Source of the DNA: Pedobacter westerhofensis
Lineage (GTDB): Bacteria; Bacteroidota; Bacteroidia; Sphingobacteriales; Sphingobacteriaceae
NCBI RefSeq assembly: GCF_900182595.1
Contig: NZ_FXTN01000001.1
Coordinates: 372,001-436,000 of the forward strand
Direction of reading: 5' to 3'
Length of the DNA: 64,000 bases
In this document: in pieces, positions 43,248 through 54,500 of the stretch
Position numbering within the stretch: position 1 is the stretch's first letter
How the letters are laid out: every line of letters begins with the position of its first letter
The notes under the pieces: generated by a model
Databases searched by the model: none
Told to the model about the DNA's origin: nothing
What the model saw: only the letters and a program-made list of their open reading frames with translations
Made by a program: the position numbers and the translations under genes

Positions 43248-45932
43248 CTATGGATTTATTTGGATTGTTTGTTCATTACCGGCGTAATTTGTTAATGTAA
43301 GCATTGGCATTGCCGCCCCTTTTTCAGGATTATAATCAATGATAATCTTTTTTTCTGCTCCCGGAAGAACAGAGAAGTAGTTATCATCATAAAATACCGG
43401 TAGTACCCTTTTCTTCGTGTTTGCATCTACAAGTGAAATGCGGTTGAAGAAGTTTACCGGTCCGTTAGCGGGATTGGTTAAAGTTACTTCGATCTTTCCA
43501 CTTTTCAATTGTTTAGCAGAAGTTTTGAGTGCTGTTGATTTCAGGTCAGCCAGACCTGAATACATGCCTTTTTCATCTGCCAGCCAGTATAAGTTATTAC
43601 TCAATATTTTTTTGTTTTCATCCAGCAGCTGCATCGAAAGGAAAGATCCTTTTTTGGCAGACAGCTGATCGATCATTTTTTTGAATGAACCGATTTTCTT
43701 GTAGCTGGACGGATCCATGAAAACGAACACCTGCGTGATCATCGTTTCCTTACCATCCATATCATAAGATTTGATTACCAGCATCATGCTGCGTTTAGCC
43801 TCAAAGCCATTGTTTACTACATACACCATTCCGTCTTCCTGGTTATACATCGAGTGCAGGGATTCACTTCCCGAGCGCAGGCCGAATAGACAGGCGTTAG
43901 GATCAAGATAGTAATCGTACATCTGGCCACGCATGGATGTCCATGGGTTTTGTGTTTTCCAGATCACCACGCCAGTATACCAGTCCCACATATGTGAGCT
44001 GAAACCTTCCATTAAACCTCTGTACTGGTCATAATTTACCAGCTGTGCCTTTAAGGCGAAATCGCCAATGCTGGTAGGTTTACCGTAAGGCAGGATATGA
44101 TCTTCATAACCAACGCCAAGGTAATTATGGTAATCCCATACAGAGTCTGCTTTTTCTGATGGGCCTCCCGGCTGGCGTTTGTCTGCAGGGATAAACTGCG
44201 GTGCTACCAGGCTTGACTTTGGCAGGATACGCTCCAGTGATTCCAGATCACCAACGCCTACCGAACCTACTTCAGAGTTAAAAGGCCATGTCCTTGTATT
44301 CCAGAAAGTAGAAATTTTCTGAATGCCATAGGGGCCATCACCATTACCGCCAAGGGTATTTCTGGACATATCGTCTGAGTTTGAATAATCTACAAACCAG
44401 CGTGTGCCATCCAGCTCCGGAATCAGTTTGTCCCTTAATGGGATCAGGATATCTTCCGGAGGAGTAATCTCATTTCCTCCGCACCATACTGCCAGCGAAG
44501 GATAGTTTCTGATCATCTTGATCGCATCTGCAGCGCATTCAAGAAACAGGTTGTGGTCATCAGGATATTTCCTGCGTGTCCACTGATCTTCAGATTTCAT
44601 CGGATCTAGCCAGCGGCCGTTTGCATCGCCAGACATCCAGAAATCCTGGAATACCAGCATACCGTATTTATCACAGGCCTCAAAAAACTCAGGGCGCTCT
44701 GTCAGTGAACCGCCCCAGATCCTGATCAGGTTGAGGTTCATATCGCGGTGATACCTGATTTCGGCATCATATCTTTCTTTGCTTAAGCGCAGCATGGCAT
44801 CAGACATGATCCAGTTGCCTCCTTTAATGAAGATCTTCTGGCCATTTACGCTGATTTGTTTACTGCTGGTGATGCTGTTCCATTCTGTTTGAATTTCCCT
44901 GATACCAACGCTTACCGTTTCGCTGTCCGTAACCAGCGTACCTTTTTCCTGGAAGCTGATTTTAAGGTCATATAAATCCTGTTTACCGTATCCTGCAGGC
45001 CACCATAATTTTGGATTTTTAAATACCAGGTCGGGCATTTTAATTTCCGCTGCAGCATTTGCTTTGAGCAGCACACTTTGCGTTACCTTTTTACCATCAA
45101 TCGTGTAAACCAGGTTTCCGCTCAGTTCTTTTGCCGTTGAATTTTTCAGTTCGGCAGACACTTTAATGATGGCGGGCTCCTGTGTACCGTCAGCTTTTCT
45201 TTTGCCGGGAACAAGCGTTACCACATGTGGATTATCCAGGCTTACACTACCTGTTCTTTCGATAAATACTTTATCCCAGATACCTGTATTTCTATCCCTG
45301 ATCGGACGGATCCAGTCCCAGCCCGCAGTATATTGCGAACCTACACCACGGGCGATTGTACCGTCGCCACCCTGGCCGCCATTTGGATTGCCCACAACAT
45401 CCGGCGGGTTTACGATCACGGCCAGCCTGTTTGTTCCTGTTTTTGAAAGCAGTTTAGTGATATTGAATGATTTTCTCAGGTACATTCCTTTAAAAGGAGC
45501 GGTATTCACCTTTTTGCCATTCAGGAAGATATCGCAGCTATAGTTGATCCCCCTGAACTTTAACCAAACCTGTCCGTCGGCAGCAGGTGCGGCTTCCTTA
45601 AAATCCTTTACAAACCAGTAAGTATAATAATCTCTTCCCGCGGTGTATACATCAGGAATGAGGTTGTTGTTCATCCCAAAGTAAGGGTCAGGCACTTCTT
45701 TATTTACCAGCATGGTAGTTAAAACCGTTCCCGGAACAACTGCTTTTTTCCAGCCCGAGGTAGAAAAAGAGCCCGATGAAATATCCGTTCCCTGGGCTTT
45801 CACCTGTGTAGCGGGCGAACACAGCCAGCCGGAATTAAGTTCATACTGATCCTGAGCAAAAAGCTGTCCTGCTGTTGTCAGCATGACAAGCAATGTACAC
45901 AGGTATTTAAAGGATTTAAATTTTTTAAACAT
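43248..45932 (-). CDS. Glycoside hydrolase family 2, beta-mannosidase/exo-glucosaminidase type
   Basis: 894 residues from the ATG at 45932; the longer frame from 46004 would extend into GH92 spacing and disrupt the clear signal peptide (FKYLCTLLVMLTTAGQLFAQ). Order: jelly-roll sugar-binding domain, Ig-like domain, TIM barrel with acid/base Glu488 in WCGGNEITPP and nucleophile Glu554 in FNSEVGSVG, then C-terminal Ig-like domains. This GH2 branch includes exo-beta-glucosaminidases and mannosylglycoprotein beta-mannosidases. In this locus, removal of the beta-mannose from the N-glycan core is the most sensible job. Confidence 0.9.
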   Translation of the reverse strand: MFKKFKSFKYLCTLLVMLTTAGQLFAQDQYELNSGWLCSPATQVKAQGTDISSGSFSTSGWKKAVVPGTVLTTMLVNKEVPDPYFGMNNNLIPDVYTAGRDYYTYWFVKDFKEAAPAADGQVWLKFRGINYSCDIFLNGKKVNTAPFKGMYLRKSFNITKLLSKTGTNRLAVIVNPPDVVGNPNGGQGGDGTIARGVGSQYTAGWDWIRPIRDRNTGIWDKVFIERTGSVSLDNPHVVTLVPGKRKADGTQEPAIIKVSAELKNSTAKELSGNLVYTIDGKKVTQSVLLKANAAAEIKMPDLVFKNPKLWWPAGYGKQDLYDLKISFQEKGTLVTDSETVSVGIREIQTEWNSITSSKQISVNGQKIFIKGGNWIMSDAMLRLSKERYDAEIRYHRDMNLNLIRIWGGSLTERPEFFEACDKYGMLVFQDFWMSGDANGRWLDPMKSEDQWTRRKYPDDHNLFLECAADAIKMIRNYPSLAVWCGGNEITPPEDILIPLRDKLIPELDGTRWFVDYSNSDDMSRNTLGGNGDGPYGIQKISTFWNTRTWPFNSEVGSVGVGDLESLERILPKSSLVAPQFIPADKRQPGGPSEKADSVWDYHNYLGVGYEDHILPYGKPTSIGDFALKAQLVNYDQYRGLMEGFSSHMWDWYTGVVIWKTQNPWTSMRGQMYDYYLDPNACLFGLRSGSESLHSMYNQEDGMVYVVNNGFEAKRSMMLVIKSYDMDGKETMITQVFVFMDPSSYKKIGSFKKMIDQLSAKKGSFLSMQLLDENKKILSNNLYWLADEKGMYSGLADLKSTALKTSAKQLKSGKIEVTLTNPANGPVNFFNRISLVDANTKKRVLPVFYDDNYFSVLPGAEKKIIIDYNPEKGAAMPMLTLTNYAGNEQTIQINP

Positions 45933-45958
45933 TATTATAGATTGAATATAGTATTGAA

Positions 45959-48256
45959 TTATTGTGTTACTGAGTATGGCCTGTCTGCTTGTTTTACACC
46001 CCATGTGGCAGAAGGTTTGGCGCCCATTGTAATGGTCATTGCTCCGCCTTTGATCAGCTCACTGTGCATGATAAAAGATTTTGTATAAGGTTTTCCGTTC
46101 AGTACGATCGACTGGATATACTTATTGGTCTTGCTGTTGTTCTTCACTGAAAGGCTGAATGTTTTGCCATAACTCACTTTCATGGTAGCCTCATTTACAA
46201 CCGGGCTGCCGAATACATACATTCCGTTGGAAGGATTCTCAGGATAAAAACCCAGTGAAGAAAAAATATACCAGGCAGACATCTGGCCAACATCTTCGTT
46301 ACCGCTTAGTCCATCAGTTTCATCATGATAAAGATTTTCCATGATGTACCTTACCTTATCGGCAGTTTTATAGGGCTGGCCTACATAAGCATACATATAA
46401 GTAATATGGTGACTTGGCTCATTGCCATGTGCATACTGGCCAATCAGTCCGCTGATATCCGGAGATGACGAGGCTCCCATATCGCCTTTTGCTGCAAACA
46501 GGGAATCCAGTTTAGCAGTAAACGGTTTCTGTCCGCCCAACAGGCCGATCAGGCCTTCAACGTCCTGTGGCACCAGCCATAAGTACTGCCAGGCATTACC
46601 TTCGGTATAATCATCCTGACGGTGAATCGCCTGGAAAGGGTTGAAAGGCGTTCTCCAGGTATTGTTTTCAAAGCGTCCTCTCATAAAACGGCTTTCTTTA
46701 TCAAAATAATTCTGGTAGCTTTTTCCGCGTTTGATCCAGTAATCATAGTCTGCTTTATTGCCCCTGTTTTTAGCCACTTGTGCTACGCCCCAGTCGGCAA
46801 CCGCATATTCCAGTCCCATTGCAACAGATTCTACAGTACTGTCAGCAGGGATAAAACCATGTTTCTGCAGCAGGTTCAGTCCGCGCTCTTTTCTCATACC
46901 TGTAGCTTTCAGCGCTTCATAGGCAAGATCTTTATCAAAGCCTTTGATGCCTTTAAGATAAGCATCTGCGACAGTAATCATCCCCGGATTACCCACCATA
47001 CAATCAGTTTCGTTGCCCATCAGATGCCATACGGGCAACCTGCCCTGCTGCTGGTAAATTGCCAGCCAGGTATTTACCATATCTCCTGCTTTTTCGCTGT
47101 TGATCAATGTTAACAGTGGCATTGCAGCCCTGTAGGTATCCCATAAAGAGAAAGTAGTATAATTATTGAAAGCAGCATTTTTATAAACCTTTTTATCCGT
47201 ACCCATATAATCTCCGTTCACATCATTAAATAATGAAGGTGCGATCATCGTATGGTACAAGGCAGTATAAAAGATTTTCATCTGTTTGGGATCAGCACTT
47301 TTGATCACTACCCTGCTCAGTTCCTTGTTCCATTCTGCATCGGCTTTGGCTACCTGTCCGGCAAAGTTCCATCCCGGAATTTCGGCTTTCATATTCAGCT
47401 TTGCATTTTCAACGCTCACTGGTGAGATCGCAACTTTCAACTGGACAGGGCTGCCATCTTTGGTATCAAACAGGGCAAGGCCCATCACACCTTTTCCTTT
47501 CAGTTCAGTGCCGCTCATGGTGGCGGTGCTGTCAGAAACAGAGAATTTTTTGATAGGTCTTGAAAACACAGCAGTAAAGTAGATCCGCTGGTCTGCTGCC
47601 CATCCCTTAGAGTAACGGTAGCCAGAAATGGTGGTATCATTTTCCTGACGGATGAAAGTCTCAACCGGGGCATCCCATCCAATACCTTGTTTGAGGTTAA
47701 TGATAATCTTAGGCTGCTGCCCTGCCGGGAATGTATATTGATGAAAGCCTACTCTTTTGCTTGCTGTAAGTTCAGCTTTAATGCTATATCGTTTAAGCAT
47801 TACACTATAATATCCTGGCTTAGCTATTTCATCCTTGTGAGAGAACAAAGAAGTGAAACCACTTTGCAGGTCACCTGCTTTTCCTTCTGTCAGTTTAACC
47901 TCACCTGTTACCGGCATCACAGAGATATCTCCAAGATCACCGATACCTGTACCACTGAGGTGGGTATGTGAAATTCCGGTAATAGTAGAATCACTGTAGT
48001 GATAACCTGAACACCAGTCCCATCCCGTGGAAAGATTCCTGATTCCGAGTTGAACTGCACCAAAAGGTACATCTGCACCTACAAACACATGTCCGTGTCC
48101 ACCGGTTCCGATGAAAGGATCTACATATTTTGTCAACTGGGGCACTGCTTTATTTTGCGCCAATGCCTGTCCGCTGATTGCAGCAAGGATAAGTGTGCCG
48201 CCAAGCATCATACGTTTAACAGGATGATGGAAGCGCTGAAGAGTGATTTTAAACAT
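45959..48256 (-). CDS. Glycoside hydrolase family 92 alpha-mannosidase
   Basis: 765 residues with a signal peptide (ending ALAQ). GH92 enzymes are Ca2+-dependent exo-alpha-mannosidases with an (alpha/alpha)6 barrel. Seen: VDPFIGTGGHGHVFVGADVP at the N-terminus, THLSGTGIGDLGD, the acid Glu613 in HGNEPSHHITYMY, and GNEDVGQMSAWYIFSSLGFY. Linkage specificity (1,2, 1,3 or 1,6) cannot be told by eye. Only one GH92 is present, whereas large gut Bacteroides loci carry several. It is 8 bp after GH29. Confidence 0.95.
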   Translation of the reverse strand: MFKITLQRFHHPVKRMMLGGTLILAAISGQALAQNKAVPQLTKYVDPFIGTGGHGHVFVGADVPFGAVQLGIRNLSTGWDWCSGYHYSDSTITGISHTHLSGTGIGDLGDISVMPVTGEVKLTEGKAGDLQSGFTSLFSHKDEIAKPGYYSVMLKRYSIKAELTASKRVGFHQYTFPAGQQPKIIINLKQGIGWDAPVETFIRQENDTTISGYRYSKGWAADQRIYFTAVFSRPIKKFSVSDSTATMSGTELKGKGVMGLALFDTKDGSPVQLKVAISPVSVENAKLNMKAEIPGWNFAGQVAKADAEWNKELSRVVIKSADPKQMKIFYTALYHTMIAPSLFNDVNGDYMGTDKKVYKNAAFNNYTTFSLWDTYRAAMPLLTLINSEKAGDMVNTWLAIYQQQGRLPVWHLMGNETDCMVGNPGMITVADAYLKGIKGFDKDLAYEALKATGMRKERGLNLLQKHGFIPADSTVESVAMGLEYAVADWGVAQVAKNRGNKADYDYWIKRGKSYQNYFDKESRFMRGRFENNTWRTPFNPFQAIHRQDDYTEGNAWQYLWLVPQDVEGLIGLLGGQKPFTAKLDSLFAAKGDMGASSSPDISGLIGQYAHGNEPSHHITYMYAYVGQPYKTADKVRYIMENLYHDETDGLSGNEDVGQMSAWYIFSSLGFYPENPSNGMYVFGSPVVNEATMKVSYGKTFSLSVKNNSKTNKYIQSIVLNGKPYTKSFIMHSELIKGGAMTITMGAKPSATWGVKQADRPYSVTQ

Positions 48257-48264
48257 AATTATAA

Positions 48265-49701
48265 TTATTGTGCCGGATATGAAAATGCCAGGGCACCGTA
48301 AACAGACGAATTATTTTTTATAGATTCCGGAAGATGAACTTTTACTGTAGAACCGTTCAGTTCCCATTTAACTGGCTGATTTGTATTTAATATCACCATT
48401 TTGGCGCCCTTTTTTGGAGCGTTGCCATTCCATTCAATTGTATTTAAGGCAAGGTTGTCTTTAAAGCAGAAGATCGCATTTTTTGTCAGCTTGTCTTTGC
48501 TTTGTGTAAACCAGGTGCTGCCCTGATGATAGTCTGGAGTGATCCTTGTACCGTAGATTGCTTTGCCATTGGCTTTCATCCATTTTCCGATCTCTTCAAG
48601 ACGCTGTGTAGCAACTTCTGGGAAAGTACCGTCAGGACGGGGGCCTACGCCCAGTAATAAACTTCCGCCTTTTGCCACCACTTCTACCAGTGAGCTGATC
48701 ACCTGGTTTGGTGTTTTGTACTGGTCATTTTTCACAAATCCCCAGGCATTGCCCAGCGTTAAGCAGCTTTCCCAGGGATGGTCCTGCTGTGTTTTAGGAA
48801 TAGTTTGTTCAGGGGTCTGGTAGTTTTCGTAAGGGCCGTGTACTGTTCTGTCAACCATTAAAATACCAGGCTGCGCATCGCGTGCCATTGTTGCAATCTT
48901 AGGCATGTCGATTTGTTGGTCCCATTCCGGTATTGCAGCACCCCAGCTTCTTACTTCGTCGTTGACGGTTTCCAGCGGGCGTACCCAGCCCCCATCGAGC
49001 CATAGGATGTCTATCGAACCATAGTTGTGCATCAGTTCGCCGATCTGGTTATAGGCAAATGTTTTAAACTGATTCCATCTCCATGGATTTTTTCTGATAT
49101 CGTAATTTGTGTTGCGGTCTGGGGTCGCATATTTAGACCACCAGAAATATTGAGAATGCCAGTCCGGTTTAGAGAAATAGGCGCCGATCATAAAACCCTG
49201 TTTTCTGAAGGCGTCGAAAACATATTTAGCTACGTCAGCTTTGGGATTATTGGCGAAGGGGCCGGAGGCAATATTGAAGTCGGATTGTTTGGTGTCAAAC
49301 ATCGAGAAACCATCATGATGTTTGGTAGTAAAGATCATATATTTCATACCAGCATCTTTACCTGCTTTTGCCCATTGGTCTGGGTTAAATTTTACGGGGT
49401 TAAACTCTTTGCTGAGTCCCCAGTACCATTTTTTGTAGTCTTCGTAAGCTACAGTACTGTCAGGGCGTTCGATCCAGCTTTCGTTACAAAGCTCCCAGGA
49501 TTCGATAATTCCGGGGACAGCGTATAATCCCCAGTGGATGAGCATTCCGAATTTCTGGTCCTGCCACTGATCTAATTTTGTTTTTACAGCCTGATCTTTT
49601 GGCCACTCATAAATTGTAGATTGCTGATGTACGCCATTCTGGGCTTGTACTTTTACAGATAGCAGTATTAAACATACAACTACCCAATTCATTTTTTTCA
49701 T
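48265..49701 (-). CDS. Glycoside hydrolase family 29 alpha-L-fucosidase
   Basis: 478 residues with a signal peptide (ending VQAQ). GH29 retaining alpha-L-fucosidase: KFGMLIHWGLYAVPG, TTKHHDGFSMFDTKQSDFN and the nucleophile Asp236 in ILWLDGGWV; the C-terminal part adds a beta-sandwich. It would remove fucose from the N-glycan core or antennae. First enzyme gene after susD, from which it is separated by 189 bp with a terminator-like hairpin. Confidence 0.95.
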   Translation of the reverse strand: MKKMNWVVVCLILLSVKVQAQNGVHQQSTIYEWPKDQAVKTKLDQWQDQKFGMLIHWGLYAVPGIIESWELCNESWIERPDSTVAYEDYKKWYWGLSKEFNPVKFNPDQWAKAGKDAGMKYMIFTTKHHDGFSMFDTKQSDFNIASGPFANNPKADVAKYVFDAFRKQGFMIGAYFSKPDWHSQYFWWSKYATPDRNTNYDIRKNPWRWNQFKTFAYNQIGELMHNYGSIDILWLDGGWVRPLETVNDEVRSWGAAIPEWDQQIDMPKIATMARDAQPGILMVDRTVHGPYENYQTPEQTIPKTQQDHPWESCLTLGNAWGFVKNDQYKTPNQVISSLVEVVAKGGSLLLGVGPRPDGTFPEVATQRLEEIGKWMKANGKAIYGTRITPDYHQGSTWFTQSKDKLTKNAIFCFKDNLALNTIEWNGNAPKKGAKMVILNTNQPVKWELNGSTVKVHLPESIKNNSSVYGALAFSYPAQ

Positions 49702-49799
49702 TAGAACTTATATTTAGCCTGAAACAAAAGTTCCGGCTGATTTGCCAACTTATTCTCTCCTAAAATCGTGGTTCGGTACAAATAAGCCTGTAATATCTT

Positions 49800-49876
49800 A
49801 AAAAAAAAAGAAACAACTCCTACCGAATTACTATTATTTGAATTTTCATCAAAATAATGGAACACCGGCAGGAGTT
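49800..49876 (-). terminator. Hairpin and T-run between susD and the GH29 gene
   Basis: On the minus strand, an 11-bp stem with one wobble (49866-49876 with 49815-49825) encloses a second hairpin and is followed by about ten T. It fits an intrinsic terminator inside the locus, so enzyme genes may be read through at lower level than susCD. Confidence 0.75.
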
Positions 49877-49890
49877 CTTTCTATTTATTA

Positions 49891-51498
49891 TTAGTTAGCA
49901 ACGTCCCACCATACCCTTGAGGTAAGGAAGTCGCCACCTGAAAGTGTTGCAACAGCAGCAAGGTAGTTTGTGCCGTTAGCAGTTCTTTCTGTTTGAGGAT
50001 AGATCATTCTTCTTGGAATTGTACCATTAGTTACGTTACCTGTGTAGTTTACCGGAGTAAGTACAGGGAAACCAGATCTTCTCCAGTTAGACCAGCTTTC
50101 GATGAAGCTAAAAGTAGCATTCTCGTTAGCCCAGTATTGCTCGTTGATCATTTTCAACTCCTGACCGGCAACCAGTGGATGTGCAGCTGCAAAAGCAGTA
50201 GCAGTAGCAGGAGTGATTGTCGCAGCAACATTGATTTGTGCCAATCCTGTTAACGAAGCAGCCAAAGCGTTTGAGTAATGTGCAGCAGCATTTGCACCTA
50301 CAGCCCAGCCGCGGAAAGCAGCTTCAGCAAGCAGATATTCGGTTTCAGCATAAGATAATGTGATGATCGGAGCATTTTGCTGAATAAAAACAGCTACTCT
50401 TGGTCTTGAATATTTACCAAGCGGAGCATCTGCATCAGTTGCACCTGCAGCCGGACTTGTACCAGGGTAACCTGCAGCTCTTGCTATGTTTGTAGCACCC
50501 TCACCAAGGTCAAAGCCATTAGGCATACCAATCTGAAGGCTCGCAGTATTATCACCTACTAAAGTGCTGTTTTTGTTGTTTGCAGCTCCGGTAGCTGAAA
50601 CCTCAGCGATAGCACTGATCCGTGGATCGTCTGATGCTTTCAGGAAGTTAATGAACGTTTGGCTCCATCTCACTTGCTGGAAATCGTCAGTCACCAATAA
50701 TGCGCCAGTACTTGCATTTCTTGTGTCATCGTAGTTACCATCAGTTTTGAAAACCATGTTATCATCATTGCTGGCCATTAATCCACCTGTATATGCTCTT
50801 TCAGCCCAGGTTTTAGCGGTAGCAGCATCAACTTTTGTTAAACGCATAGCTAATCTCAGCATCAGCGAATAACCAGCTTTTTTCCATTTTGTAACATCAC
50901 CACCAAAATACGTATCACCAGTTACTGCTCCGGCAGCCGGATCAAGTGCAGTGATAGAAGCTTGCAGGTTTGTCAACAAGGCAGTATAGATAGCTTGCTG
51001 AGAATCATACTTTGGAGTTACATTTCCTGCCTGAGCCATTAATGCTTCAGAAAAAGGAACCGCTCCATAAGCATCAGTGATTCTCTGGAATAAGAAAATC
51101 TGATTGATTTTTGCAATCTGGATTACGTTTTTGAATTTACTTGCATCCTGAGCAGTACCTACTTTAATGGCCTGGTCCAGTTTACTCAATGCCGTGTAAC
51201 CTTCATTCCAGATTCTTGCCTGGTAGCCGATAGTACCACTTGTATTTACATATTTATCACCGTTTCCGTAGTAACCTAAAGTACTTGCCAGACCCTGGAT
51301 TGCCATAGATTGATATAATAACTGAGTATAACCAGTATTTGCATATCCCAGCAGACCTGAAGTTAGCAAGAAGTTAGGATCTGTATTTGCGCCTGTACCC
51401 GCTTTAGGGTCAGTGTTTGTTTCGCCCAGGTGCTCTTTAGAGCAAGAGGATGTAAGCACTACCGCAGAGAAAGCAAGGTATATTAATATTTTTTTCAT
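49891..51498 (-). CDS. SusD/RagB-family outer-membrane glycan-binding lipoprotein
   Basis: 535 residues. Lipoprotein signal with the lipobox VLTSSC (Cys at about 19) places it on the outer membrane. The fold is SusD-like type 2: GYANTGYTQLLYQSMAIQGL at the N-terminus, helical TPR core (AYGAVPFSEALM) and AETEYLLAEAAFRGWAVG near 400. It binds the incoming oligosaccharide and closes the SusC channel like a lid. 6 bp after susC. Confidence 0.92.
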   Translation of the reverse strand: MKKILIYLAFSAVVLTSSCSKEHLGETNTDPKAGTGANTDPNFLLTSGLLGYANTGYTQLLYQSMAIQGLASTLGYYGNGDKYVNTSGTIGYQARIWNEGYTALSKLDQAIKVGTAQDASKFKNVIQIAKINQIFLFQRITDAYGAVPFSEALMAQAGNVTPKYDSQQAIYTALLTNLQASITALDPAAGAVTGDTYFGGDVTKWKKAGYSLMLRLAMRLTKVDAATAKTWAERAYTGGLMASNDDNMVFKTDGNYDDTRNASTGALLVTDDFQQVRWSQTFINFLKASDDPRISAIAEVSATGAANNKNSTLVGDNTASLQIGMPNGFDLGEGATNIARAAGYPGTSPAAGATDADAPLGKYSRPRVAVFIQQNAPIITLSYAETEYLLAEAAFRGWAVGANAAAHYSNALAASLTGLAQINVAATITPATATAFAAAHPLVAGQELKMINEQYWANENATFSFIESWSNWRRSGFPVLTPVNYTGNVTNGTIPRRMIYPQTERTANGTNYLAAVATLSGGDFLTSRVWWDVAN

Positions 51499-51504
51499 AG
51501 CTGT

Positions 51505-54500
51505 CTATTTAAATTTGAAGTTAACATTGAAACCATATGTTCTGGTGAAAGGCAATGCACCGCCTTCTACACCTGCCAAAGCAACCTGCGAAGAGAAAGT
51601 ATTCTCAGGATCAATGTTATCAGTATGTTTCATGATTGTGAACAGGTTACGGGCTACAAGATTAACGCTTATAGATGAGAAAGGTAATTTACCCAGCATA
51701 TTTTGCTTGAAGGTATAACCTAACGTAGCCTGACGGAATTTGATAAAGCTACCGTCTAATACAGCAAGGCTATTAACATTTGTCATTAAGCCAGTATAGT
51801 AGTTCTGGGCACTTACGTTTGTTGTATTCACTGAACCGTCTTCTTTTACACCCTGTGCAACCACACCACCATCACGACCTGGCAAAGTAGCTTTGTTTAA
51901 ACCGTAGGTATAAGAGTAGAACTCAGTTGCAGAAAGTATTTTGTTACCAAATCTGTAATCAATAAGGAATCCCAGGTTCCAGTTTTTGTACTGGAAATCG
52001 TTATTAAATCCACCATACATTTTTGGAAGGCCAGATCCCTGTGGTTTAAGATCACCGCGCAAAGGAATACCATTCGCACCGATTACAATGTTTCCGTTAG
52101 CGTCATACTTATAATCATATGCCATGATCTGAGCTACACCGTAACCCTGAACAACACCAATGTAAGCATCACCAGGCCTGTATGTACCAGTATTCAGCGG
52201 TGCATTTGTTCCACCGTCGATGTTTAACACTTCTGTTTTAACGTGGGTAAAGTTAAAGCTTGAATTCCAGCTGAAATTGTCAGTTTTGATCGGCGAACCG
52301 CTTAACATAATTTCGATACCGGTATTTTTTGTAGATCCCAGGTTTACATATCTCGACTCAAAACCTGAAGATACAGAGGTTGCTGCCTTAACTACCTCTC
52401 CTTCGGTTTTTCTACTGAAGAAGGCTGCATCAATACCAATTCTGTTTTTCAGGAATTTTAATTCTGTACCAACCTCAAATTCTGACAATGAATATGGTTT
52501 CAGATTTGCATTAGGCAAAATATTGCTAAAGCTTGCTGTAGTTGTATTATTGATAGAATTTCCGATAGTATAGTATTGCTGCGTCAAATATGCATCTGCC
52601 GGCTCACCACTTGTTTTGGCATATGATGCACGTAACTTACCGAAGCTTAAAGGCTCCCATTTGGTCAGCTGCGAGAAGATAAAGCTGGTTGACACTGATG
52701 GCGTAAAAATACTGTTGTTATCAACCGGCAGTGTAGAGAACTGATCATAACGGCCGGTAGTACTTACAGTCAGCAAGTTTTTGTAAGTGAAATCGGCAGT
52801 ATAGTATGCAGAAGGAGTCTCTCTTGAATTGTAATCATAGTTGACATTTCTTGTTTTAACGTTTGTAGCTGTGTACAGGTAAGGAATAATAAAGCTGTTA
52901 CCGCTTGAACCGGTTGATTCATAAGTTGCTTTACGATAGTTAGCTCCTGCACTTGCGTTAACAGTGAAATCTTTTACTACTTCTTTATTGAAACTTAACA
53001 ATACGTCAGTGTTCATCTCAGTCCTTTGCGCCTGTGAAAGACCATTTAACTGACCTAAACCACCATTAGAGTAAGCTGTTCCATAAGGAGTTACTGAAAG
53101 TGAACGGTCATTTGTAAGGTCATACCCTAAACGTGCCTGTAATGACAGGTAACTTGTGAACGCATATTTTGTTGATACCGCAGTAATAAAACGTTTACGG
53201 GCATTGTTATTTACCAGCTGACTGGTTACAAAGTATGGGTTAGTTACATAAGAGTTATCATTCCAGCTCATTTCAGCACCAGTTACAGTATTGTATCCGG
53301 GAGCCAGAGAGGTTACATCTAAACTTGTTGGCAGGAACTGAACTGCATAGTTAGCGTTCAATGGTGAATCACTCAAATAAGCTTTGTTTTTATCCTGCTG
53401 ATCAATATAGTTTGCAACCAGGTTGAAAGACAATTTATCGGTCAGCTGTTGATTGGTACTGAAGTTGAAAGTTTTTCTTACCAGTCCGCTGTTAGGCAAT
53501 ACCGATTTTGCGTCGAGGTTAGATGCAGAGAAACGGTAAGTTCCCTTATCGCCACCACCAGCAATCGATACACTGTTAGTTAAGCTTGGTGCAGTACGGT
53601 AAAATGTACTTACGTTGTTTGTAACAGCTGAATATGGGTGAAGCTGACCGTCAGCAGCAATAGTTTGCGCACCGTCTAATTTCTCACCCCATGAATACAG
53701 ACCAGAGCTGATTGCAGAGTTTTGATTAGTTGGTCTTGCACCTTGCTGACCCTGACCATATTCATATTGATAATCAGAGTTGTCTACTGCTTTATCAAAT
53801 TGTAAGTTGGCATTGTACTCAATTTGTACTTTACCTTTTTTACCTGTTTTAGTAGTAATGTTGATTACACCGTTTGCAGCTCTGGCACCATATAATGCAG
53901 AAGCCGTAGAACCTTTCAGTACAGTCATGCTTTCCACATCATCAGGATTGATGTTGCTGAAACCATCACCACCATCAGATCCACCGTACTGTCCTGCGCC
54001 TGTTCCTCTTTGAGAGTTATCAATTGGCACACCGTCAATAACGATCAGCGGCGTAGTACTACCAGTAAATGAAGTAGCACCACGGATATTCAACCTTGCA
54101 GAAGCACCGGGGCCACCACTTGTACCACCCACACTTAAACCAGCCACGCGGCCGCTTAGTGAGTTTGCAATGTTTGATTCCCTTGCTTTATCCATAGTTT
54201 CACCGCCAACTTTAGTTACAGAGTAACCTAATGTTTTCTGGTCTTTAGTGATACCCAATGCTGTTACAACAACCTCATTCAGGTCGTTTGCATTTGGTTT
54301 AATACTTACGTTGATCGTAGTCCTGCCGTTAACAGGAATTTCCTGTGGTGCATAACCTATATAAGATACAACCAAAACTGCATTGTCAGGAACGCTCAAA
54401 GAGAACAAACCTTCCGCATTTGTGGTAGCGCCACCTTTGCCGCCTTTTACCTGAACAGATGCTCCGATTACCGGTAAGCCAGTTTCATCAGTAATTTTAC

